Origin: CAZNKO01 sp964573855
GTDB taxonomy: Bacteria > Patescibacteriota > Patescibacteriia > UBA9934 > GWF2-40-263
Length of the DNA stretch: 16,019 nt
Direction of reading: 5' to 3'
Assembly (NCBI GenBank): GCA_964573855.1
Contig: CAZNKO010000020.1
Location: forward strand, 1-16,019
A program made the translations under genes and the position numbers. The first letter of the stretch is position 1, and every line of letters begins with the position of its first letter. Positions 8,332 to 12,855 of this stretch are shown here, piece by piece. A model generated the notes under the pieces. That model was given only the letters and a program-made list of their open reading frames with translations, searched no databases and was not told the origin of the DNA.

Positions 8332-8408
8332 GTGGCTCGTGGAACGTAGATCGTGGCTCGTGGCTCGGGAGAAATCCTAACGAATCACGAACAACGAACA
8401 ACGATTCT
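8332..8408. repeat. 77-nt heptamer foldback in a 5' leader
   Basis: There are eleven heptamers in register: five of the GTGGCTC type, one central GGGAGAA, then five of which four begin CGA (CGAACAA twice). The word GTGGCTC is shared with the element at 5294. The arms share a CGT/ACG anchor every seven bases but have otherwise diverged. It lies between the candidate promoter and the ATG of the WbaZ-like gene, so it would form a structured leader. Confidence 0.85.
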
Positions 8409-8415
8409 CCCTGGC

Positions 8416-8444
8416 ACTCTACCGAGGCTTGACTTTTTGGTCAA
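8416..8444 (-). promoter_or_regulatory. Candidate sigma-70 promoter for the glycosyltransferase run
   Basis: On the minus strand, TTGACC (8444-8439) and TAGAGT (8421-8416) are 17 bp apart. The -35 box is one arm of the palindrome TTGAC-n6-GTCAA, whose other arm is the -35 box of the divergent plus-strand promoter. Transcription would run through the heptamer foldback into the gene starting at 8325. Confidence 0.55.
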
Positions 8445-8457
8445 AATGTCCTAGATT
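8429..8457 (+). promoter_or_regulatory. Sigma-70 promoter for the DUF5701-like gene
   Basis: TTGACT (8429-8434) and TAGATT (8452-8457) are 17 bp apart. The -10 box sits inside the palindrome GTCCTA-GAT-TAGGAC (8448-8462), a possible operator. The transcript would have a leader of about 120 nt (to 8584) with some hairpin potential, for example ACCCT/AGGGT around 8506-8533, but it matches no riboswitch I recognise. Confidence 0.7.
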
Positions 8458-8584
8458 AGGACGTTCTTCAGGCGTGGCGGGATAGGCCCAAAGCGCTTGA
8501 AAACACCCTTCTACGCTAAAGCTTCGGAGGGTAAACCGGCACGGGGGATCTGTGCACGTTCTTTCAAGAAAGGAGATGATGACA

Positions 8585-9184
8585 ATGTCGGAGAAAGTTG
8601 GAAAGGTCTTCGACCTCACGCAGAACATCGAGGCGATGATTAAGGCCGGCTACCACACGGCTCTCGGCATGAGCGAGGCGAAGTATCGCGCGCTCTGGCC
8701 GAAGTCGGTCGTTCAGCCCCCGGAGTGCGCGGGGCGGTTCGACCAGGTGCTCCCTGTGGAAGGAATCGTCCCCGAGCAGCTCATCGTCCTCGCCAAGATC
8801 GTGGAGTACGTGAGGGTTGGGGCCTGCGCGAATCTCGCCCCCGCACCGAGGAACAAGGACAGGAAGTTACTCATGCGTTACGTCGCGTTCTTCCAGGACG
8901 GCACGCGAGACCTGGATCGCTCGGTGGAGAACGTCCGCAAGACCTACGCTGTGGACGAAGTCGGGCTCAGCGCTTCCGAGGGTTTGCACCTACCCATCCA
9001 GTACGAGGAGGTCTTGCGTCACCACGCTGTCGATCTCCCGGGTTCCCGTGTCGGCGAGTTCCACGCGCCGTTCGTGCGCTGGTTCAACGACGACCGGCCG
9101 TGTCTTGGCGCGGACGACGTGCGGTCTAGGGCTCCGCACTGTGGCTCGGCCTCCCGCTGGAGCCAGGTGATCTCTGATTTCTGA
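8585..9184 (+). CDS. DUF5701-like conserved protein of unknown function
   Basis: This 199-aa soluble protein has no signal peptide or membrane helix. Near the N-terminus, MIKAGYHTALGMSEAKYRALWP resembles the 'L.erGYpalaGlseeaFra' segment of DUF5701. The C-terminal part (GLSASEGLHLPIQYEEVLRH, then DLPGSRVGEFHAP, NDDRPCLG and CGSASR) follows the order of DUF5701 landmarks (lxthxPe.l..h, GSR.Gd..vP, p.Lg, G.AS.g). No biochemical function is known for that family. I chose ATG 8585 because AGGAG lies nine bases upstream; the frame is open back to a GTG at 8552, and ATGs at 8576 and 8579 lie too close to the SD site. It is a self-contained unit with its own promoter and terminator, facing opposite to the surface block that surrounds it, so it may be an acquired or portable gene. 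Confidence 0.75.
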   Translation: MSEKVGKVFDLTQNIEAMIKAGYHTALGMSEAKYRALWPKSVVQPPECAGRFDQVLPVEGIVPEQLIVLAKIVEYVRVGACANLAPAPRNKDRKLLMRYVAFFQDGTRDLDRSVENVRKTYAVDEVGLSASEGLHLPIQYEEVLRHHAVDLPGSRVGEFHAPFVRWFNDDRPCLGADDVRSRAPHCGSASRWSQVISDF

Positions 9185-9199
9185 AGTCCTGCGTTTTCT

Positions 9200-9234
9200 G
9201 CCCCGTGCCTTCGCAAGAAGGCGCGGGCTTTTCT
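9200..9234 (+). terminator. Rho-independent terminator of the DUF5701-like gene
   Basis: A GC-rich hairpin of about 10 bp (CCCGTGCCTT pairing with AAGGCGCGGG, one G-T pair) is followed by TTTTCTTTC. It begins about 16 bp after the TGA stop at 9184. Confidence 0.85.
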
Positions 9235-9245
9235 TTCATAAGCTC

Positions 9246-9285
9246 CTGATTCATTAAAGTGCCGATCGGACCTTTAATGGTTCAG
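9246..9285. repeat. 40-bp imperfect palindrome with CCGATCGG core
   Basis: Arms 9246-9259 and 9272-9285 are complementary with two mismatches (CATTAAAG/CTTTAATG is perfect) around a core CCGATCGG. The same core occurs in the next palindrome, 13 bases further on. It has no T-tract, so it is not obviously a terminator. Confidence 0.6.
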
Positions 9286-9297
9286 GGGGCGAATGCA

Positions 9298-9323
9298 AAA
9301 AATGTCCCGATCGGGACATTTTT
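9298..9323. terminator. Bidirectional terminator between convergent genes
   Basis: A perfect 26-bp palindrome consists of an A-run, TGTCCCGATCGGGACA and a T-run. It serves both directions and lies 12 bp downstream of the TAA of the glycosylphosphotransferase on the minus strand. Confidence 0.85.
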
Positions 9324-9335
9324 GTATGTGACTTT

Positions 9336-10811
9336 TTAATACGCTCCTTTTCTGAACAAAACGACCAAAGGCGTTTTCAGCAAAACGTAGAGATCCATCC
9401 ACGGACTCCAATGCTCAATGTAGTGAATATCGAGCCGCACCTCATCTTCAAAGTCAAGGTCGGCGCGGCCGCTGATTTGGGCCATGCCCGTGACCCCCGG
9501 CTTGATCGTGAGGACCTTGCGATGATGGGGTTTGTAGACGGCAACTTCCTCGGGAAGATGGGGGCGCGGGCCCACAAGCGACATGCGTCCGAAGAACACC
9601 AGATAAAATTCCGGCAGCTCATCCAAACTATAGCGGCGCAGGAATCTTCCGACCGGGGTCACGCGCGGATCGTCTTTGAGTTTAAAGAGCGGGGTTCCGC
9701 CGCGGAGATTTCCATATTTTTTCAGGAACGCATCGTCGAACCGGAGTTTGTGCGCGTTCTTCACCATGGAGCGGAACTTGAAATAATGAAACGCGCCGCC
9801 GCCCTGGCCGACGCGCATTGTTTTCTTGCTGTCCGGGAGGCGGGAGAAGAAGACACGGCCGGGCTGTTCGAGGAAGAGGGCGATCGCGATCACGAGCTGA
9901 ATTGGAAGAGTCAAGAGAATGAGAAGAAGAGAGCCCATGATGTCGAATCCGCGTTTGTAAATGGCGCCCCAGCCGTCGAGTGGCGTTTTTTGGACTTCGA
10001 TGACCGGAATGCCGGCAAACGTATGAATGACGGTCCGACCGACGGCAGAGGCAAAGAGATCGGCGGTATATTTGAACCCAAGATGCTCCGTGTCCGTGAA
10101 GGAGAGGAGGGCGAGCGTCATCTCGCGGCTGGCTTCCGGATCCGCAAGGATCACTTCGTCCACGCCGGGTTTGCGCTTCATGGCGCGAATTTTTTTGGCC
10201 ACGTCGTCGTTGAACGAGGGGAAGTGGGCGACCCAGTGGAATCCGAAGCGGTGCTTATGGCCAAAAAAATCTTTGAGGGCCGTGCTCGTTTTGTTGTCGC
10301 CAATGATGACGACTTTGTGTTCTCCGATTCCGTAATGCCAGAGCGACCGTTCCAGGCCGCGCACCACGAGCCGTCCCAAGGAGACGAGCAGGATAGCAAA
10401 GATCCAGGTCGCCACTGCGATGAAACGCGATTCAAAAAAGACGCGCGAGAAGAAGAGGATCGCAAACACGATCGCCATCGCGGTGGAGCAAGCGAGCGCT
10501 ACACGCGTGAGCTCCGAGGCGATCGACTGCCGACGGGTAGAGTAGAGGCCTGAGACCGCGAAGACCGCGAGCCAAAGGAGGGCGATCGTCGTGACAATGG
10601 GGAGATACTCTTCGATCGGGAGATCAAAGATGACGGGCCGGACCGACGTGAAGGCCGGATGGAAGCGGGAATAATAGGCCACGACCCCCGCCGCGATGAG
10701 CGCAAAAAAATCGAGGGGGACGAGAATCAGGGTGAAAAACAGCTCGGCACGTTTCATAGGGGTTGCAGGGGTGACATGGGTTGCAGGAGAATTGTCTCCC
10801 CTGAAACCCAT
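9336..10811 (-). CDS. Polyprenyl glycosylphosphotransferase (initiating sugar-1-phosphate transferase)
   Basis: This 491-aa protein has four N-terminal transmembrane segments (about 22-46, 66-90, 105-130, 132-152). A CoA-binding-like Rossmann region follows, around 165-290 (HKVVIIGDNKTSTALKDF). Then comes a fifth hydrophobic segment (KRGFDIMGSLLLILLTLPIQ) and the bacterial sugar transferase domain, with FKFRSM, SLDELPEFYLVF, MSLVGPRP and PGVTGMAQISGR. This is the PHPT/WbaP-like layout. It should transfer a sugar-1-phosphate to undecaprenyl phosphate, the first step of the glycan that the GT4 enzymes would extend. The start is uncertain. ATG 10811 has AGGAG four bases upstream, but the first 18 residues are encoded by a period-9 foldback. 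ATG 10757 (MKRAELFF) matches the family start better but has no SD site. The catalytic motifs look complete. Confidence 0.9.
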   Translation of the reverse strand: MGFRGDNSPATHVTPATPMKRAELFFTLILVPLDFFALIAAGVVAYYSRFHPAFTSVRPVIFDLPIEEYLPIVTTIALLWLAVFAVSGLYSTRRQSIASELTRVALACSTAMAIVFAILFFSRVFFESRFIAVATWIFAILLVSLGRLVVRGLERSLWHYGIGEHKVVIIGDNKTSTALKDFFGHKHRFGFHWVAHFPSFNDDVAKKIRAMKRKPGVDEVILADPEASREMTLALLSFTDTEHLGFKYTADLFASAVGRTVIHTFAGIPVIEVQKTPLDGWGAIYKRGFDIMGSLLLILLTLPIQLVIAIALFLEQPGRVFFSRLPDSKKTMRVGQGGGAFHYFKFRSMVKNAHKLRFDDAFLKKYGNLRGGTPLFKLKDDPRVTPVGRFLRRYSLDELPEFYLVFFGRMSLVGPRPHLPEEVAVYKPHHRKVLTIKPGVTGMAQISGRADLDFEDEVRLDIHYIEHWSPWMDLYVLLKTPLVVLFRKGAY

Positions 10812-10824
10812 GAAACTCCTGCAA
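10759..10824. repeat. Period-9 foldback overlapping a start region
   Basis: About seven 9-base units (GGGGTTGCA, GGGGTGACA, TGGGTTGCA and so on) make two arms of about 30 bases with only around five mismatches between 10762-10791 and 10795-10824. This is the same design as the period-7 foldbacks but with a different period. It contains both the AGGAG and the ATG of the longer glycosylphosphotransferase start, so it could hide or expose that start. Confidence 0.75.
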
Positions 10825-10831
10825 CTATATC

Positions 10832-10856
10832 AAAAAACCCCGCGCGCGGCGAGGTT
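10832..10856 (-). terminator. Rho-independent terminator of rnpB
   Basis: Minus strand: a hairpin CCTCGC/GCGGGG with a short CG loop is followed by TTTTTT. It starts about 10 nt after the P1 3' strand of the RNase P RNA. Confidence 0.85.
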
Positions 10857-10901
10857 CTCTGATACTCAAGGGAATGTCTGTAAGCCGAATTCTGTAGTAG
10901 T

Positions 10902-10978
10902 GGAGGTTGGAAGTCGGAAGTCAGAGGTTAGATCTGTTTTTTGACCAACCTCCAATTTCTAATCTCCAATCTCCACTA
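10902..10978. repeat. 77-nt heptamer foldback inside rnpB
   Basis: There are eleven heptamers in one register: five purine-rich (GGAGGTT, GGAAGTC twice, two variants), a central TTTTTTG, then five pyrimidine-rich (TCCAATC type). The outer stem AGTAGTGGAG/CTCCACTACT (10896-10905 with 10971-10980) is perfect. In E. coli RNase P RNA only a few bases lie at this site, so it is an extra hairpin between P2 and P4. Confidence 0.85.
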
Positions 10979-11130
10979 CTGATGGCCATCTCTCTAGGCC
11001 GGCCATTGCTGGACGGCTCATGCGAGCTACCAAACTTGCTCTTGCACCGAAACGGGTTTGCCACGCATCCATGTCACCATGGAGCGAACTGCGTAGCCCC
11101 GAAGGACATCGCAGCACTTTTCACCTTTCA

Positions 11131-11158
11131 CCCCGCACCTTTTTGCAAAGGTGCGGGG
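11131..11158. repeat. 28-nt palindrome forming P12 of RNase P RNA
   Basis: Arms CCCCGCACCTTT and AAAGGTGCGGGG are perfect around a 4-base loop that reads GCAA (GNRA) in the RNA. The same 12-base arms, extended, form the ends of the GIY-YIG element in P3 about 240 bp away. Confidence 0.85.
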
Positions 11159-11372
11159 CTAGTATAGTCTCTGTGGTACCACCGCCCAAAGTCTTTCGAC
11201 ATTGAGGCGGGCCCGCCATAATGCCCCGAAGGGGCTTTAGGCGGGTTTCCCTAGGCTTGAAGTTATCGTGAAACGAACGTTCCGATTCCACGATAGCTTG
11301 TATACCCGGTCGCCGTTAGCGACGTTTCTCTTTCACCGTACCTTGCGATACAGCGGGTGTTCGGACTTTCCT

Positions 11373-11676
11373 CCCCGCACCTTTTATCAATCACCAAGAC
11401 TGTTTTGAATTCTTCGTTTGAGTTGACCGTAGGCCCTGCCGAAATCTTTCAGTGCCAACTCGCGCTTCCTTGCATCCGACTCGGAACGGAATGATTCGTA
11501 GTAGATCAGTTCCCACGGTCTTCCGTACTTTGTGGAGACGGTTGTTCCGGCGTTGTGCTGCTTTAACCTCTCCCGAAGATCGCTAGTAAAACCGATGTAA
11601 AGTCGGTTTGTCTTCCTACTCTTCAGTAAGTAGACGTAATGCATGGATTTTCACGTGACTGATAAAAGGTGCGGGG
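11373..11676 (-). mobile_element. GIY-YIG-encoding inverted-repeat element inserted in P3 of rnpB
   Basis: A perfect 17-bp inverted repeat (CCCCGCACCTTTTATCA and its complement, 11373-11389 and 11660-11676) extends to 22 bp in RNA with one G-U pair (to 11394 and 11655). It encloses little but a GIY-YIG gene on the rnpB strand. In the transcript the repeat forms the P3 helix and the ORF is its loop, so the catalytic core is undisturbed. The stop codon of the ORF lies in the stem. No clear target duplication is seen. The long helix would be a good RNase III substrate, which could excise the ORF as happens with 23S rRNA intervening sequences; that is inference. Confidence 0.8.
11387..11644 (-). 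CDS. GIY-YIG nuclease domain protein (UPF0213-like, stand-alone)
   Basis: This 85-aa protein is a single GIY-YIG domain: YVY at 3-5, YIG at 16-18, the helix DLRERLKQH with Arg26 and His30, the conserved PWELIYYE strand, and the catalytic-type Glu62 in ARKRELALK, followed by a basic tail. All expected catalytic positions are present and the length is normal for stand-alone members. Known relatives include homing endonucleases and UvrC-type nucleases; the substrate of the short stand-alone group is mostly unknown. The gene lies inside the P3 loop of RNase P RNA, transcribed with it. There is no clear SD site before the ATG at 11644, and the start is 10 nt from the stem, so translation may be weak or depend on processing. 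It is a plausible mobility factor for the surrounding palindrome, by inference. Confidence 0.9.
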   Translation of the reverse strand: MHYVYLLKSRKTNRLYIGFTSDLRERLKQHNAGTTVSTKYGRPWELIYYESFRSESDARKRELALKDFGRAYGQLKRRIQNSLGD

Positions 11677-11705
11677 CGGCCATCCGACATCCCTTGAGCG
11701 AGGCG

Positions 11706-11734
11706 AATGTATCACAAAAACCCATCTTTGTCAA
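11706..11734 (-). promoter_or_regulatory. Sigma-70 promoter of rnpB
   Basis: Minus strand: a perfect TTGACA (11734-11729) and TACATT (11711-11706) are 17 bp apart, with TG before the -10 box. The expected start falls about seven bases on, at 11699-11698, exactly where helix P1 begins. Confidence 0.88.
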
Positions 11735-11744
11735 CGGGCTGTGC

Positions 11745-11773
11745 TTGACGGTAAGGGGAGAAAGTGCTACGTT
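11745..11773 (+). promoter_or_regulatory. Sigma-70 promoter of the GHKL ATPase operon
   Basis: TTGACG (11745-11750) and TACGTT (11768-11773) are 17 bp apart, with an extended -10 TGC. It is back to back with the rnpB promoter, the -35 boxes being 10 bp apart. The leader to 11853 holds a GAAA-capped hairpin, CATGC/GCATG (11823-11836), just before the SD site. Confidence 0.75.
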
Positions 11774-11853
11774 ATGCGGTCCCGTTCGAATGGTTTCGGC
11801 GGGGAAGGACATTCACAATTTGCATGCGAAAGCATGAGAAAAAAGGAGAGATC

Positions 11854-12855
11854 ATGCAGACCCAGGCGCTCGCTCAAGCTCTGGAAGAGTTGTTCGTGAA
11901 GGATCCGGCGGCGCGCGAGCGGATGGAGATGGCACTCGGGAACCCCGGGTACGTCATTGCCCTCCTCTCGCCGAACTGTGCGGAACAGATGGTCGGACGC
12001 TGCAACAAGGCGCTGCGTTCGGAAGGCATCGAGCCGTCGCTCTTCACCCTCCAGCGCGCCAAGCGCGAGCTGTGGGGAGATGAGGATCGAGCGCCAGACA
12101 TCATGAGTCAGGCGCAGCTGGGCGCGAGCATTATGGAGCTCATGAAGGGACGCTACACCATCCTCGCGATGGCACGTCGTCTCGGTCTTCAATCACGCAC
12201 GGCGCTTCATCAGTCCTGCCGGCCCGAGGCCCTGCCGTTTTTCAAGACGGTCAAAGCCATGCTGACGGCGCTCGATGAAGAGCGTACCGGTCGTCGGCCA
12301 GCTCCGCCCCCGGCTGCTGCCGCGGCTGTAACGGTCGCGACGAATCCGTGGGCCCGACTGCGGAGGTTGGCTCAGAAGGACCCCAAGCGTTATGGGTCTC
12401 CAGTGATCGCGCAGATGCTCGGCATGACGGACAAGGGCAAGAAGATTCGCCGACGTTGGCAGGGCGAGTTTCACCCAGACGATCCGTTGTATCAGGCGAT
12501 CATCAAGAAACTTCCCGAACTCGTTTCGGAAGAGGGGACGCCGCGTACGGATGAAGCAGTCGGCGTGTCCACACCGACAGAAGAAGGATCGGTTCGCGGG
12601 GAAGACCTCGTGAGTCCGGCACTAGCCGTGCTGCACGCGGCTGTCGAGATGTTGACGCGGATCGGCAAGACGGACGTCCTTACGGACGGTGACCGCATGA
12701 ACGTGTACCGTGAGGTGCGCAAGCTCCTCACGGGGGCCGGCGTCACCCCGGACGCGCTCGCGCGTATGGGGAGAGCCAACGCCATCAACCCTAACGATGA
12801 TCCGTTTGCCGCGATCATCAGAGATCTGGCGAAAGCCAAAGGAGGAAGGTCATGA
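11854..12855 (+). CDS. Uncharacterised protein with HTH-like segments, first gene of ATPase operon
   Basis: I do not recognise a family for this 333-aa soluble protein. Two segments look like helix-turn-helix units: ILAMARRLGLQSRTALHQSC (about residues 101-120) and VIAQMLGMTDKGKKIRRRW (about 187-205, with a basic end). A Pro/Ala-rich linker near 148-165 separates them, and an acidic, Thr-rich linker (about 225-250) precedes a helical C-terminal domain. A DNA-binding or adaptor role is an inference from this. The frame is open back to a GTG at 11764, but that codon overlaps the promoter. ATG 11854 has AAGGAG six bases upstream and is chosen. Its TGA overlaps the ATG of the GHKL ATPase (ATGA), so the two are translationally coupled and probably act together. 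Confidence 0.7.
   Translation: MQTQALAQALEELFVKDPAARERMEMALGNPGYVIALLSPNCAEQMVGRCNKALRSEGIEPSLFTLQRAKRELWGDEDRAPDIMSQAQLGASIMELMKGRYTILAMARRLGLQSRTALHQSCRPEALPFFKTVKAMLTALDEERTGRRPAPPPAAAAAVTVATNPWARLRRLAQKDPKRYGSPVIAQMLGMTDKGKKIRRRWQGEFHPDDPLYQAIIKKLPELVSEEGTPRTDEAVGVSTPTEEGSVRGEDLVSPALAVLHAAVEMLTRIGKTDVLTDGDRMNVYREVRKLLTGAGVTPDALARMGRANAINPNDDPFAAIIRDLAKAKGGRS

Larger units (their letters stand above)
10865..11698 (-). ncRNA. rnpB: RNase P RNA (bacterial type A), interrupted by insertions
   Basis: This is the catalytic RNA that trims tRNA 5' ends. Seen on the minus strand: P1 arms CTCAAGGGATGTC (11698-11686) and its complement at 10878-10865 with one bulge; P2 GATGGCC/GGCCATC; the conserved GAGGAAAGTCCGA (P4 5' strand) pairing with ACAGAATTCGGC near the 3' end (CCGAA/TTCGG, where E. 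coli has CCGGG/CCCGG); CACAGAGA; a GCAA-capped P12; TGAAAGGTG; GGCAAACCC and GGTGCAAGAGCAA; a simple P15 hairpin GAGC...GCTC with GGT in its loop, without P16/P17; and GGCCTAGA. Three departures stand out: a GIY-YIG ORF inside P3, the same palindrome as P12, and a 77-nt heptamer foldback between P2 and the P4 3' strand. The promoter places the transcript start at about 11698. It looks like the functional, probably only, copy because all the pairings survive. Confidence 0.92.

Noticed and set aside
6175..8349. Two long plus-strand frames (364 and 353 aa) opposite the GT4 genes
   Set aside because: They mirror genes with clear GT4 motifs and their translations show no domain pattern; shadows of a high-GC coding strand.
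8463..8584. Riboswitch in the leader of the DUF5701-like gene
   Set aside because: Some hairpins are possible but no known aptamer consensus is recognisable and no expression platform is clear.
9411..10553. 380-aa plus-strand frame
   Set aside because: Antisense to the sugar transferase with its DELPE and PGVTG motifs; composition typical of a shadow frame.
11374..11676. Group I or II intron in rnpB
   Set aside because: The insert is almost only the ORF plus inverted repeats; there is no room for an intron catalytic core, and the repeats themselves form the P3 helix.
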